The notes: generated from the letters alone by a model not told the origin. A stretch of 64,000 nt of DNA from Campylobacteraceae bacterium (GCA_013215945.1 JABSOM010000009.1:1-64000), one strand, 5' to 3'. Shown: positions 38,501 to 48,277, numbered from the stretch's first letter. Numbers and translations: made by a program.

Positions 38501-38962
38501 TTAGAGGGTGTAAAGAAGAGCAATCTCATCACAAACAGGGAAATGTTTGCAACGTGCACAATCTGCCCAGATTTTGTGCTCTGGCAAATCTGACTTATTA
38601 ATTTCTTTAAAATCTAAAGCTTCAAAAAAACCTTGTTTATAGGTTAATGACAGAATTTGTTCTAAAAATAACTCTTTTGCTTCTTTTTTACAGGCTTCAA
38701 CCAGTTTAAATCCAAGTTTTAAGCCTCTGAACTGTTCATCAACAATTAAAGAGCGAACTTCTGCAAGTTTTGGGGAATGAATATGCAAAGCAGTAAAACC
38801 AGCCAATACTCCATCAACCTTTACACAGGTATAAGATCTAATATTAGTAGCCATTTCATCTTCTGTTCTTAAAAGAATGGTTCCTGAATCAACTTCTGCT
38901 TTTACCAATGCTTGCATACTTTCTATGTCTAATACGCTTGGTTTGTAAAATTTAACTTCCAA
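38501..38962 (-). CDS. argA: N-acetylglutamate synthase-like GNAT acetyltransferase
   Basis: A 153-residue GNAT protein: acetyl-CoA pyrophosphate loop in VDEQFRGLKLGFKLVEACK and a C-terminal FFEALDFKEI. The pattern ADCARCKHFPVCDEIALLY at the end, with four cysteines, is characteristic of the short ArgA-type synthases of this phylum. It would make N-acetylglutamate for arginine synthesis. It overlaps engB by 11 bases. Confidence 0.8.
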   Translation of the reverse strand: MEVKFYKPSVLDIESMQALVKAEVDSGTILLRTEDEMATNIRSYTCVKVDGVLAGFTALHIHSPKLAEVRSLIVDEQFRGLKLGFKLVEACKKEAKELFLEQILSLTYKQGFFEALDFKEINKSDLPEHKIWADCARCKHFPVCDEIALLYTL

Positions 38963-39554
38963 AAAGGTATTCCGTAATTTTATTTTGTAATTGTTCTAAA
39001 CCTCTTTTTTTCAAGTTAGAAACAAATATTCCATCGGGATTTTCTCTTTTTAGTTTTGCCAAATCATTTTGTTTTAGTTTATCAATTTTTGTAAACGCAT
39101 TAATAATAATTTGATCGCCTCTTTTAATTGACTTTAAAAAAGCATCTACATTTTTATCAATGGCTAAATCTTTATGTCTGGCATCAATTAAGTGTACAAA
39201 TATTTGCAAACAGGGTCTTTTTTCAAGATATTCAGTAAGGTTTTTATTCCATTCTTGTTTAAGTGTTTTAGACACTCTTGCATAACCAAAACCAGGCAAA
39301 TCAACAAAACGCGCATATAAATGCGGTGTTTCTTCATTGTCTGTTTTAAATTTTATATTAAAATAATTAATTAACTGTGTTTTACCAGGCGTAGAAGAAG
39401 ATTTTGCTAAACCTTTTCTATGTGTTAAGGTATTTAATAAAGATGATTTTCCAACATTTGAACGCCCTAAAAAGGCAATTTCAGCCATATCTGGACTGGG
39501 GGAGTCATCTATTCCTTGTGCGGATTCTAAAAAACTTGCTTCTATAATTCTCAT
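38952..39554 (-). CDS. engB: EngB/YsxC ribosome-assembly GTPase
   Basis: A 200-residue TRAFAC GTPase. G1 is GRSNVGKSS (30-38), G3 is DLPGFGYA, G4 is TKIDKL, with the G2 threonine in STPGKTQLINYF. It assists 50S subunit assembly. Its start overlaps the lptA stop by one base, placing it at the end of the LPS-transport operon as in Campylobacter. Confidence 0.96.
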   Translation of the reverse strand: MRIIEASFLESAQGIDDSPSPDMAEIAFLGRSNVGKSSLLNTLTHRKGLAKSSSTPGKTQLINYFNIKFKTDNEETPHLYARFVDLPGFGYARVSKTLKQEWNKNLTEYLEKRPCLQIFVHLIDARHKDLAIDKNVDAFLKSIKRGDQIIINAFTKIDKLKQNDLAKLKRENPDGIFVSNLKKRGLEQLQNKITEYLFGS

Positions 39555-40168
39555 TACTTTTTCTCTTTTGTACTTTCTATTGTTTTAACTGTTTCATTTT
39601 CTTCAGTATTATTTGTTTTTACTGTTTTTTTTTCTTCAGTGCTTTTTATTGTTTCTTTTTTTTCAGTTTTTTTAGTACTTTTAGTACTCTCTTTTGTTTC
39701 AATATTAATAATTAAACGAACAGGTTTTTTATTTGTACCTTTTATTTTAGCTTTTCCAGTTGTTAAATTAATAAAGATTTCTTCTCCACTTAATTTAGTT
39801 CCTTCTATTTGTTCGTCTAAAGTACCATTTCCAAAAATTCTATATTCTTGTTTTAAGGGAGAATAAATAATCTTTTTTCCAGTACCTATATAATGTTTAT
39901 CTTCTGTAAATATAATAAACTTTGCATTTCCTGTTGCTATATAACGCAAAGGAGTTCTGGCTTTTTTCCCCTCTTTAGCTGTCATATAAATAACCAACTT
40001 GTCTGAAAAAAGTCTGTCTTTTCCTCTTTGTAACTTAACATTTCCAGTAAAAATACTAAGGCCTTCTTTGTCTTTTGCTTCAAATGTTTTGGCATCAATA
40101 ATTAGCTTAGATGTCTGCGCATATATTGTACTTGTACACACAAAAATAAATATTAATAAAAATCTCAT
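39554..40168 (-). CDS. lptA: LptA, periplasmic LPS transport protein
   Basis: A 204-residue OstA-like protein with signal peptide (cleavage near IYAQT) and repeated beta-jellyroll segments (FTGNVKLQRGKDRLFSDKLVIY, YIATGNAKFI). The last 45 residues are a K/T/E-rich low-complexity tail with repeated EKK/KST units, unusual in LptA. It bridges LptC to the outer membrane for LPS. It lies 8 nt after lptC. Confidence 0.88.
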   Translation of the reverse strand: MRFLLIFIFVCTSTIYAQTSKLIIDAKTFEAKDKEGLSIFTGNVKLQRGKDRLFSDKLVIYMTAKEGKKARTPLRYIATGNAKFIIFTEDKHYIGTGKKIIYSPLKQEYRIFGNGTLDEQIEGTKLSGEEIFINLTTGKAKIKGTNKKPVRLIINIETKESTKSTKKTEKKETIKSTEEKKTVKTNNTEENETVKTIESTKEKK

Positions 40169-40176
40169 AAAATTCC

Positions 40177-40698
40177 TTAGTTGTTTTTACTGTCTAACTC
40201 AAAATGAACGTTTTTTGATTTAAAAATACTGCTTGTATTGTCAAAATAAAAACTTTTCCCTTTTAATGTATGATTATAATAATAGCCCGAATAATCTATT
40301 GTATTCGAAATTATTTCTTTACTTGCATCGTATAAAAATTCATCACTTTCAATAAAAAGATAATTCTCACGCTGAAAACTTGCATTGTTCATAAAATGAT
40401 ATTTATCTGCTTTTTTAATAATAACATCTGCTTTAATCACATCTGTTATATTCGTATGCGCTTTTGTTAAAATGATTTTTGCATTATACATAATATCTCT
40501 GTTTTTATATCTGTATACTTCTTTGGCATAAACTACTCTAGAAATATTATCTTCTGTTAGTGTATACATTGTAGCATTTTTAAAACTAAGTAAAGCAATA
40601 TCATTTGTAATTTGTTTTTCTTCTTTATTTTGAACATCTCCTATTAGAAAGAGTCCTGAAAATACTAAAAGCGTATAAACAAATATTTTTAAAGCCAT
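40177..40698 (-). CDS. lptC: LptC-like LPS export protein
   Basis: A 173-residue protein with one N-terminal transmembrane helix and an OstA-like beta fold. The family is very diverged, and the call rests on size, topology, and position between kdsC (overlap 10 bases) and lptA. It would anchor the Lpt bridge to the inner-membrane LptBFG complex. Confidence 0.8.
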   Translation of the reverse strand: MALKIFVYTLLVFSGLFLIGDVQNKEEKQITNDIALLSFKNATMYTLTEDNISRVVYAKEVYRYKNRDIMYNAKIILTKAHTNITDVIKADVIIKKADKYHFMNNASFQRENYLFIESDEFLYDASKEIISNTIDYSGYYYNHTLKGKSFYFDNTSSIFKSKNVHFELDSKNN

Positions 40699-41186
40699 GC
40701 GTTTAAAAAATCCTCTTCTAAATCATCTTGTTTGCAAATATACTCAATCATTTCCCTTCCTGCTCCTTGCCCACCTTTTGCTTCGCACACAACATTTACC
40801 AGTTCTTTTATTACAAGAACAGCATCATTAGGGGCAAAAGAGAGTTTTGCTTTTTTAAGCATTTTATAATCATTTAAATCATCCCCAATAGCTGCTACAT
40901 TTTTCCAGGTAAGATTTTCTTTTTTTAAAATCTCTTCCAGAATTTCATCTTTATTATGAATACCTTGATACAGATACTGAATACCTAAATCTTTTGCACG
41001 TTTTTCAACAATTAAAGAATTTCGTCCTGTTATAATTGCCGCTTTTTTCCCAAGCTTTTTTGTCCAAGTAGAAATAGCTAAACCGTCTTTTACACTAAAA
41101 GCTTTTAGTTCATCTCCACTGTTGCTGTAAATAATTTGACCATCACTTAAGGTTCCATCAATATCAAAAACCAATAATTCAATCAT
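40689..41186 (-). CDS. kdsC: KdsC, KDO-8-phosphate phosphatase
   Basis: A 165-residue HAD-superfamily protein with catalytic D8-I-D10 in VFDIDGTLSDG, motif II in AIITGR, and GDDLNDYKML as motif IV. It dephosphorylates KDO-8-P for the lipid A-core sugar. Position before lptC-lptA is the classic arrangement. It overlaps hisB by 4 bases. Confidence 0.93.
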   Translation of the reverse strand: MIELLVFDIDGTLSDGQIIYSNSGDELKAFSVKDGLAISTWTKKLGKKAAIITGRNSLIVEKRAKDLGIQYLYQGIHNKDEILEEILKKENLTWKNVAAIGDDLNDYKMLKKAKLSFAPNDAVLVIKELVNVVCEAKGGQGAGREMIEYICKQDDLEEDFLNAWL

Positions 41187-41755
41187 AGGACCCCCTTAGT
41201 GCTTGGAATTCCTATTTTAAGATTAGGTGCTAAAGCACGTCTTAGAGCAACAGCAAAAGCTTTAAACGAAGCTTCAAGCATATGATGTTTGTTTCTTCCT
41301 CTATCGCTTATTATATGCGCAGTAATTCCAGCATTCATAACAACAGCATGAAAAAATTCTTCTGCAAGTTCAACATCAAAGGTGGAAATATTTCCCAATA
41401 CTTTTACATCATAAACCAAAAAAGGCCTATTAGATAAATCAAGAGCACAGGTAGTTGAAGCTTCATCCATAACAACCGTTGCATTTCCATATCGCTCAAC
41501 TGCTTCAATAGGGAAAATCTCTTTTTTCAAAGCTTTTCCTATAACAATTCCACAATCTTCAACCGTATGATGTGCATCTATATGTAAATCACCAATACAG
41601 CTAAGTTCTAAGTTTATTCCTGAGTGTTTTGAAAATGCTTCTAACATATGATCAAAAAAACCTACTCCTGTGTTAATAGAAGAAGTACCATTTCCTTGAA
41701 TATCTATTTTACATTTAATATCTGTTTCTTTTGTTTTTCTATTTAATTCTGTCAT
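41183..41755 (-). CDS. hisB: HisB, imidazoleglycerol-phosphate dehydratase
   Basis: A 190-residue monofunctional dehydratase with the manganese-binding motifs HHTVEDCGI, FFDHMLEAF and RGRNKHHMLEA. It acts in histidine synthesis. Its position between rlpA and kdsC is noteworthy, because in Campylobacter hisB is in a histidine operon elsewhere. It overlaps kdsC by 4 bases. Confidence 0.96.
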   Translation of the reverse strand: MTELNRKTKETDIKCKIDIQGNGTSSINTGVGFFDHMLEAFSKHSGINLELSCIGDLHIDAHHTVEDCGIVIGKALKKEIFPIEAVERYGNATVVMDEASTTCALDLSNRPFLVYDVKVLGNISTFDVELAEEFFHAVVMNAGITAHIISDRGRNKHHMLEASFKAFAVALRRALAPNLKIGIPSTKGVL

Positions 41756-41763
41756 ATAATTTC

Positions 41764-42576
41764 CTATTGCGCAATAATCATTGAACTGTTTAAGCCATTT
41801 TTCTCTTTAAAATCATTTGCTTCATCAAGCGATTTAAAACCAGAAATCCACACTCTGTTTAAATTATCTTTAAATAAAGAGGCTTTTTTAATAATTACAT
41901 CGTATCTGTTTTCTAAAATTAATTTAAATTTTCTTTTCGTAATAATAGCACCTTCATGCCGTGAAAATGCTCCCACTTGAACATAATAAGAAGATACACT
42001 TGCAACTTCTTGTTTTTCTTCGTCAGTTCTTGCTATTCGTGCATTAAAACCTAAAATATCAACTTGTACTTTAGCTGTTCCTTTTTTTACCATATCAATA
42101 GCATGGGCTGCTTTATTAGATAAATCAATAATTCTTCCCGTAACAAAAGGACCTCTGTCATTAATTCGTACAATAATGCTTTTACCATTTTCTAAATTTA
42201 AAACCTTAACAATAGTATTCATTGGTAATGTTTTATGAGCTGCTGTAAGTGCATACATATTATACACTTCTCCATTGGATGTTTTTTTAGCATGAAAATT
42301 AGGTCCATACCAAGAAGCAATTCCATGTAAAGTATCTCCTACTTTTGCCAGCGTTGGATAATATCTTTTTCCTGCAATTACGTAGGAGCGCATTGTTGCT
42401 CTGTGCATTGCTTTTGAATTTCTTATTTTAGAATCTTTGACTTTTACATGTTCTACGTATTTTTTATTATTATACTCATAAGAACGTGTTGATACTTTGC
42501 TTGTACAGCCTGAGATGAACAAACTAAGCGCAAGTGCCAAAAAAGAATATTTATATATTTTAGTTATTAATAACAA
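41764..42576 (-). CDS. rlpA: RlpA-type septal lipoprotein transglycosylase
   Basis: A 270-residue lipoprotein (signal peptide ending SGC24). The double-psi beta-barrel domain has [45 protein letters not shown] and GRIIDLS. A C-terminal SPOR domain (about 195-270) should bind denuded glycan at the septum. It overlaps the upstream mltD-like gene by 17 bases. Confidence 0.94.
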   Translation of the reverse strand: MLLITKIYKYSFLALALSLFISGCTSKVSTRSYEYNNKKYVEHVKVKDSKIRNSKAMHRATMRSYVIAGKRYYPTLAKVGDTLHGIASWYGPNFHAKKTSNGEVYNMYALTAAHKTLPMNTIVKVLNLENGKSIIVRINDRGPFVTGRIIDLSNKAAHAIDMVKKGTAKVQVDILGFNARIARTDEEKQEVASVSSYYVQVGAFSRHEGAIITKRKFKLILENRYDVIIKKASLFKDNLNRVWISGFKSLDEANDFKEKNGLNSSMIIAQ

Positions 42577-43948
42577 TGAGATCTCCTATTTTAATCATAG
42601 ATGTTTTTAATCTATTGTCTTTTTTTAATTTTTTTAAAGAAATTCGATACGATTTTGCAATAGATAATAGGGTATCTCCTGATCGTACTTTATGCGTTCT
42701 TTTTTTAGCATAAGAAGCTCTAATACTTGAAGCTAAAACAGGAATCACTAAACGTTGTTTAAGTCTTAGTCTGTTTGTTTTTAAGCTGTTTTGTTTTTTT
42801 ATTAAAGAATAAGGAATTTTATACTTTCTTGCAATCGCATATAAAGTATCTCCAGATCTTACTTTGTAAATAGCAAAACGCGTATTTTTAATATTATTTT
42901 TATTGGCTTGATATCTGGATAAAAGATTATAAGGAATATAAATAGGATACGATTTATAATAAGGAGGAATAATTCCTCTTTTTACATGTCTGTTTAATTT
43001 AAATAAGTCCATAGGTTTCATACCAATAGTATGTGCAACATTATTTAAATGTAAACCCCCTTTAATATTAACAGTAGCAACGGTATTAGAAACACCCATA
43101 TTTAACAAGTGTTCATTGTCATCATTGCTAATAAAACTGTGATTATTTAACATTGCCAATGAAATTATTTTTCGTATATAATGTCTTGACTCATTGGGTA
43201 AGTATTGTCTGCTAACCTTTTTTTGAACAACTAATAAGTCGTAAATATCTGGTTTAACATCCCATTTCGTAACTTTTTTATAAATGGCATATATTTTTGA
43301 AAAAGGAAGTTTTTTTCTAGTAAATCCAGCAATCGTTTTTCTATAACTTTTAATATCTTTTGAATATTTATTCTTTTTACCATACTTTTTTTCATACATA
43401 TCAATAGTAGAACGTGTTATTGCTTCAATAACTCTTCCTTCACCACAGTTATATGCCAAAGCAGCAAGATACCATTTTCCAAATCTTTTTTTAAGATGTT
43501 TAAGATACTTACTTGCAGCATAAGTAGACTTAACCAAGTCCATTCTTTCATCTAAATAAAGATTGTTTTTTAAACCATATTGTTTAGCAGTGGGTTTCAT
43601 AAATTGCCAAATACCTCTGGCATTAACATAAGACTTAGCATCTATTGTAAAATAAGATTCAGCCATTGCTAAATAAATAAAGGTGGAAGGAAGCCCTTCT
43701 TGTCTAAGTATTTTTTTAATTTTAGGGACAAATAAAGAAGCATCATTTAATTTTCTAAGATATGTTTTTTGACTGCTTTTTGCTAAAAGCGAATTATACG
43801 TTTTTTGCAAATTATAATCTGTTATAAAGGACTTATCTATATCAAGTTCTTCTAGTACATCAAAATCTCTAAGTTCAACGTTTGGGCCAATTAAGGTAGC
43901 AAAAAGTACACTTTGTAAGAGAAATAAAATAGTGAATATGGTTTTCAA
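42560..43948 (-). CDS. mltD: MltD-like membrane-bound lytic transglycosylase with LysM repeats
   Basis: A 462-residue protein with a signal peptide, SLT/goose-lysozyme domain (catalytic Glu in [32 protein letters not shown]), and two C-terminal LysM repeats ([19 protein letters not shown] and [19 protein letters not shown]). It cleaves peptidoglycan, with LysM giving wall affinity. Followed by rlpA, it forms a wall-remodelling pair. Confidence 0.94.
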   Translation of the reverse strand: MKTIFTILFLLQSVLFATLIGPNVELRDFDVLEELDIDKSFITDYNLQKTYNSLLAKSSQKTYLRKLNDASLFVPKIKKILRQEGLPSTFIYLAMAESYFTIDAKSYVNARGIWQFMKPTAKQYGLKNNLYLDERMDLVKSTYAASKYLKHLKKRFGKWYLAALAYNCGEGRVIEAITRSTIDMYEKKYGKKNKYSKDIKSYRKTIAGFTRKKLPFSKIYAIYKKVTKWDVKPDIYDLLVVQKKVSRQYLPNESRHYIRKIISLAMLNNHSFISNDDNEHLLNMGVSNTVATVNIKGGLHLNNVAHTIGMKPMDLFKLNRHVKRGIIPPYYKSYPIYIPYNLLSRYQANKNNIKNTRFAIYKVRSGDTLYAIARKYKIPYSLIKKQNSLKTNRLRLKQRLVIPVLASSIRASYAKKRTHKVRSGDTLLSIAKSYRISLKKLKKDNRLKTSMIKIGDLIVINN

Positions 43949-43983
43949 ATATGCCCTTATTTATAAAATAAGGGATATTATAT

Positions 43984-44772
43984 CTAAATTATGATGTTAA
44001 AGTCTTTAAATAAGGTTTTAGCGTTCTTTGTAGATAAATCTTCTATAGATGTAAGTTCCATATTAAGTACTTCTGCCATTTTTGAAGCAACCTCATTTGT
44101 ATACATGGGTTCGTTTCTTTTTCCTCTAAAAGGGTGAGGTGTTAAATAAGGGGCATCGGTTTCAATTAAAAGTTTATCTTTAGGGATTAAAGGTAAAACC
44201 TCTACTAATTTTTTAGCATTTTTAAACGTAAGTACACCGCCTATTCCAAAATAAAAACCATGATCGGCTAAAGGAAGAAGATGAGGACTGGCATTGTAAC
44301 AATGTAGAACACCTCCTACTTCTTTTGCATTGTATTGTTCAAGAATTTCTCTTGAATCCTTGGAGGCTTCTCTTACATGTACAATAATAGGTTTTTTTAC
44401 TTTTTTGGCAAACTCAATTTGTGCTATAAAAACTTTTTTTTGTAAAGCAATATTTTTTTCTTTTTCTTCTTTATCTTCTGGAAGTCTAAAATAATCCAAA
44501 CCACACTCACCTACTGCTATACATTTAGGGTGATTTATAAATTCTTCTAAAACCTTCTCATCATACGATTCGATATCATAAGGATGAATACCTACTGCAA
44601 AAAAAACTTCTTTGTATTTATTAGCTAAAGCGATTGAGCGAGGAAGGTCATTAAAATCGGCACCAGGAATTAAAAAAGCTTTAACCCCTTTGTCCAGTGC
44701 TCTTTGTATAACTTCGTCCACATCGTCAATATATTTAAGATTGTCTAAGTGACAATGAGTATCTATTATTAT
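43984..44772 (-). CDS. tatD: TatD-family metal-dependent DNase, apparent AUA start
   Basis: TatD hydrolase motifs: VGECGLDYFR, PIIVHVREAS, HCYNAS and ETDAPYLTP. The first metal motif (DTHCHLDN) lies in frame upstream of the nearest usual start (GTG at 44721). The only sensible start giving the family N-terminus (M)IIDTHCHLD is an AUA codon at 44772, preceded by AAAAAAGG with 8-nt spacing. No ATG, GTG or TTG occurs in frame between that Shine-Dalgarno and the HCH motif. It overlaps the stop of the upstream gene. TatD is a 3'-5' exonuclease/DNase. A sequence error at the start codon is the main alternative. Confidence 0.85.
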   Translation of the reverse strand: MIIDTHCHLDNLKYIDDVDEVIQRALDKGVKAFLIPGADFNDLPRSIALANKYKEVFFAVGIHPYDIESYDEKVLEEFINHPKCIAVGECGLDYFRLPEDKEEKEKNIALQKKVFIAQIEFAKKVKKPIIVHVREASKDSREILEQYNAKEVGGVLHCYNASPHLLPLADHGFYFGIGGVLTFKNAKKLVEVLPLIPKDKLLIETDAPYLTPHPFRGKRNEPMYTNEVASKMAEVLNMELTSIEDLSTKNAKTLFKDFNIII

Positions 44773-45074
44773 GACAAAAACCTTTTTTCTAAGAGTGTTA
44801 TTAAACCATTTATTTCACTTAATTGATTTTTTTCAATCCAAGCATCAATTCCGAAATTTTTAAAAGCATCGTAATCACTTTCATCTTCAACAATAGCAAC
44901 AGATACATATTTTTCTTTGCAGGCTGCTACTTTATTTTCTTCAAAATCAAAAATAGTATTAATATCTAGTATTGCAATTTCGGCATTACCTGAACTTCCA
45001 CTGGGAAAATATTCAACGCTGTGTTTTGCCTCAATTAACGAGTCGTCTACATCACAAAATGTTACTATATTCAT
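44769..45074 (-). CDS. Small receiver-like protein of unknown function
   Basis: A 101-residue protein not assigned to a family. The pattern AEIAILDINTIFDF, YVSVAIVEDESDYDAFKNFGIDAWIEKNQLSEINGLI resembles strands 3-5 of a receiver domain, with ILDI at the phosphoacceptor strand and a late Lys in IEKNQ. The N-terminal acidic pair may be DVDD. It could be a degenerate (pseudo-)receiver. It is translationally coupled to tatD. Confidence 0.5.
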   Translation of the reverse strand: MNIVTFCDVDDSLIEAKHSVEYFPSGSSGNAEIAILDINTIFDFEENKVAACKEKYVSVAIVEDESDYDAFKNFGIDAWIEKNQLSEINGLITLLEKRFLS

Positions 45075-45123
45075 ATGATCTCCTAAGTTTAATTATTTTA
45101 ATTCTAGCACAAGATATATAAAT

Positions 45124-46452
45124 CTACAAGATATATCTTGATATATCCTCATTTTCTACAATATCGCTCAGTTTTTCTTCAACCAAAGCTTTTGTTATAC
45201 AAACAGTTTCACCCGCCCTTTCATTCGCATCAAAAGAAATATCTTCTAAAACTTTTTCAATAACAGTATGCAACCTTCTGGCTCCAATATCTTCTGTTTT
45301 TTCATTCGCTCGTAAAGAAAAAGAAGCAAAAGCTCTTATCGCTTCATCTTCAAATTCTAAAGTCACTTCTTCTACCCCTAATAAAGCTTGATACTGTGAT
45401 AAAAGAGAATTTTTTGTATTTTTTAATATTTTGTATAAAGCTTCTTCGTTTAAGGCTTCTAATTCTACTCTTAAAGGAAAACGTCCTTGAAGTTCTGGTA
45501 ATAAATCACTGGGTTTAGAAACATGAAAAGCACCAGCAGCTATAAATAAAACATGATCCGTAGAAATTGTCCCAAACTTCGTTTGAACATCACTTCCTTC
45601 TACAATAGGCAATAAATCACGCTGAACACCCTCTTTTGAGGGATCTTGATTTTGAGAATTTTTTGAAGATGCAATTTTGTCAATTTCATCTAAAAATATA
45701 ATTCCCCCATTAGAAGCACGTTTTAAGGCTTCTGCTTTTATTGAATCTTGATCTAAGAGTTTATCACTTGCAGAACTTCTTAAAACAATTTTCGCATCTT
45801 TTATTTTTATTTCTTTTTTTATTTTATCTTTATTCATGCCGCCTAAAAGTTTATTAATACCTTCTTGCATAGAACTCATATCAATAGGTAAATTAGAATC
45901 AATTACTTCAATATGTGTTTTTTTAGGAAATTCAATTTCAATAACTTTATCATCTAATGCCCCTGATAGTAGTTTTTCTTCCATTTTATTATAGGCTTTT
46001 ATAAAAGATTCTTTAGTCGCTTCACTTGCACCTTCTGGCAAAGATGGAATAAGTTTTTCTATAATTAGTTTATTAACTTCATACTCAATATTTTCTTTTA
46101 TCTTTTCTTCATATTCTTTTGTTACTAAAGTATAAGAGGCATAAACTAAGTCTCTTATCATAGATTCAACATCACGTCCAACAAAACCTACTTCAGTATA
46201 TTTACTTGCTTCCACTTTTACAAAAGGCAAAGACATCATTTTTGCCATTCTTCTAGCAATTTCTGTTTTTCCTACCCCTGTACTTCCTATCATTAAAATA
46301 TTCTTTGGCATAATATCTTCTTGGAGTTCAGGGCTTAATTGCATACGTCGGTATCTGTTTCTTAAAGCCAATGCAATTGTTTTTTTAGCATCATTTTGAC
46401 CTATAATATAATCATCCAAATAGGCTACTATTTCTTTAGGTGTTAAATTCAT
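45124..46452 (-). CDS. hslU: HslU, ATPase subunit of the HslUV protease
   Basis: A 442-residue AAA+ unfoldase: Walker A GSTGVGKTE, the pore motif GFVGRDVES, Walker B IIFLDEIDKIA, sensor region GRFPLRVELEAL, and the end LSDIVENEDISRYIL. The C-terminal residues insert into HslV. It directly follows hslV with no gap. Confidence 0.97.
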   Translation of the reverse strand: MNLTPKEIVAYLDDYIIGQNDAKKTIALALRNRYRRMQLSPELQEDIMPKNILMIGSTGVGKTEIARRMAKMMSLPFVKVEASKYTEVGFVGRDVESMIRDLVYASYTLVTKEYEEKIKENIEYEVNKLIIEKLIPSLPEGASEATKESFIKAYNKMEEKLLSGALDDKVIEIEFPKKTHIEVIDSNLPIDMSSMQEGINKLLGGMNKDKIKKEIKIKDAKIVLRSSASDKLLDQDSIKAEALKRASNGGIIFLDEIDKIASSKNSQNQDPSKEGVQRDLLPIVEGSDVQTKFGTISTDHVLFIAAGAFHVSKPSDLLPELQGRFPLRVELEALNEEALYKILKNTKNSLLSQYQALLGVEEVTLEFEDEAIRAFASFSLRANEKTEDIGARRLHTVIEKVLEDISFDANERAGETVCITKALVEEKLSDIVENEDISRYIL

Positions 46453-46989
46453 TTAGTCCTCTATTTTTAATATTTTAATATTTTGATTCGTATAAATACA
46501 TAATTCACCAGCAATCATTAAAGACTCACGTACCAGTTCTTCTGGTTTCATTGAAGCATGCTTTTCCAGCGCCCTTGCAGCAGAAATTGCAAAATTTCCA
46601 CCAGAACCAATGGAACAAATTTTTCCATCTTCTGGTTCGACAACATCTCCTGTTCCACTTAAAATAAAAATGTGTTTTTTATTTAATACAATCATCATTG
46701 CTTCTAATCGCCGTAATAGTTTGTCTTTTCGCCACTCTTTAGAAAAAGCAATGACTGCTTTTAATAAATCGCCCTTACTTTGTTCTAAATGAACTTCAAA
46801 CATATCAAATAAATTAAAAGCATCTGCCGTACTTCCGGCAAAACCAGCTAAGATTTGATTTTTATATAAGGTTCTGATTTTTGTAGCATTTCCTTTTAAA
46901 ATAGCATTTCCAAAGGTAACTTGTCCATCTCCTCCTATAACTGCTTCTCCTTGACCTTTATAAGCCAGTATCGTAGTAGCATCAAACAT
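46453..46989 (-). CDS. hslV: HslV, peptidase subunit
   Basis: A 178-residue proteasome beta-type peptidase. The N-terminus [12 protein letters not shown] includes the catalytic Thr after processing, then [10 protein letters not shown] and [14 protein letters not shown]. It degrades proteins unfolded by HslU. It follows rplI with no gap, the same order seen in Campylobacter. Confidence 0.97.
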   Translation of the reverse strand: MFDATTILAYKGQGEAVIGGDGQVTFGNAILKGNATKIRTLYKNQILAGFAGSTADAFNLFDMFEVHLEQSKGDLLKAVIAFSKEWRKDKLLRRLEAMMIVLNKKHIFILSGTGDVVEPEDGKICSIGSGGNFAISAARALEKHASMKPEELVRESLMIAGELCIYTNQNIKILKIED

Positions 46990-47439
46990 TTATACAGCTG
47001 CTATAACGTCAATTTTAGCCAGTCCATGAATTCCATGTCCTAATTTACAATCAACTTCAAAAATACCTGTACTTTTGATTTTTGATTTTAATGTAATTTG
47101 TTTTTTATCAATAGTGATAGAGGCTTGTGTTTTTAATATTTCAGCTATTTCTTTATTCGTAACAGAACCAATTAAATGTCCATTTGCGCCTACTTTATGA
47201 GAAATAGTAAAGTTTTGTGAAGACAGTTTTGTTGCAATATCATTTGCAAGTGCTATTTCTTTTGCTTCAAGTTCTAATCTGATTTTTTTATCTTCTTCAT
47301 ATTTTGCAAGCACCTCGGTTGTAGCCATTAATGCAAAACCTTTTCCAACTAAAAAATTTTTCCCATATCCATCTTTTACATCTTTTACTTCTCCAGCTTT
47401 ACCTGTACCTTGAACATCTTTAATTAATAATACTTTCAT
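46990..47439 (-). CDS. rplI: Ribosomal protein L9
   Basis: A 149-residue L9 with N-terminal VLLIKDVQGTGKAGEVKDVKDGYGKNFLVGKGFAL, a long connecting helix, and a C-terminal RNA-binding domain. The start at 47439 has GGAG 7 nt upstream; a frame open 24 nt further upstream lacks a ribosome site. It is the first gene of the rplI-hslV-hslU unit. Confidence 0.97.
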   Translation of the reverse strand: MKVLLIKDVQGTGKAGEVKDVKDGYGKNFLVGKGFALMATTEVLAKYEEDKKIRLELEAKEIALANDIATKLSSQNFTISHKVGANGHLIGSVTNKEIAEILKTQASITIDKKQITLKSKIKSTGIFEVDCKLGHGIHGLAKIDVIAAV

Positions 47440-47632
47440 AATATATCTCCATGTGTTAAGCATTAAACCAAAAGTTTTAAAATGCTTTTTATGAAGGACA
47501 TTTTACACTAAAAATTTTAATTCATTATAAAAAGGCAAAAAGATGTGAAGTTTTGTTTAAAAAGTGAGTGAAAATAAGTACATTACTCTAAAAAAATGAT
47601 TATTTTAGAATAATGTGTGTAAATAAACTAGA

Positions 47633-48277
47633 TTAGCTAGCTATATCATAAGAGTTTTGTTGAACTTTTTCCCTTATTAGTCTTTTTTTTACATAATTAT
47701 TTAAACCAATATGATTTGAATAACCAAGAAGTTTCGCAATTTTTCGTACTGACAGTCCAACAGATAATAACTCTTCAATTTTGTCTCTTTGTTTGTCAAA
47801 TTTTGATTTTTGAATGGTACCTTTTGGTTTACCTAAAGAAACACCTTCTTGTTTTTTCAAGGTTAATGCTTCTTTTGTTCTTAAACTCATTAAGTTTTTT
47901 TCCAGCGAAATTGTCATAGATATCACACCCAAAATCATTTGAGTTAACATATCTGAATCTGCTAATAAATCCAGATTTTGTTTAATTACAATTATTCTAA
48001 TTTCACTCTCTAAAAAGAACTTAACAATCTCTAAAATTCTTTCTATTGTTCGACCAAAAACATTTAAATCATAAACGATTATTGTTGAACCTTTTTTACA
48101 TGTTTCTAAAAGTTGAAGCAAGTTTTTTTCATCTTTTGTTGAGTTGATTTGAATTTCAACTTGACTTGATATCTTCAAATTATGTAAGTCAACATAATTA
48201 TTAATACCCGATCTTTGTGCTTCCGTATATTGTTCATTATTTTCAATACACCTGACAAATGAAATAAATTTAGACAT
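47633..48277 (-). CDS. Serine-recombinase homologue lacking the catalytic serine
   Basis: A 214-residue resolvase/invertase-family protein. The catalytic domain (about 1-135) is recognisable by IVYDLNVFGRTIERILEIVKFF and LEKNLMSLRTKEAL. A C-terminal Hin-like helix-turn-helix (VGLSVRKIAKLLGYSNHIGLNNYVKKR) follows. The usual YARVS motif reads FVRCI, so the nucleophile Ser is replaced (Ile, or Cys one residue before), and the DRLGR region has Asn for Arg. It may be an inactive recombinase kept as a DNA-binding protein. It is flanked by core genes. Confidence 0.75.
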   Translation of the reverse strand: MSKFISFVRCIENNEQYTEAQRSGINNYVDLHNLKISSQVEIQINSTKDEKNLLQLLETCKKGSTIIVYDLNVFGRTIERILEIVKFFLESEIRIIVIKQNLDLLADSDMLTQMILGVISMTISLEKNLMSLRTKEALTLKKQEGVSLGKPKGTIQKSKFDKQRDKIEELLSVGLSVRKIAKLLGYSNHIGLNNYVKKRLIREKVQQNSYDIAS

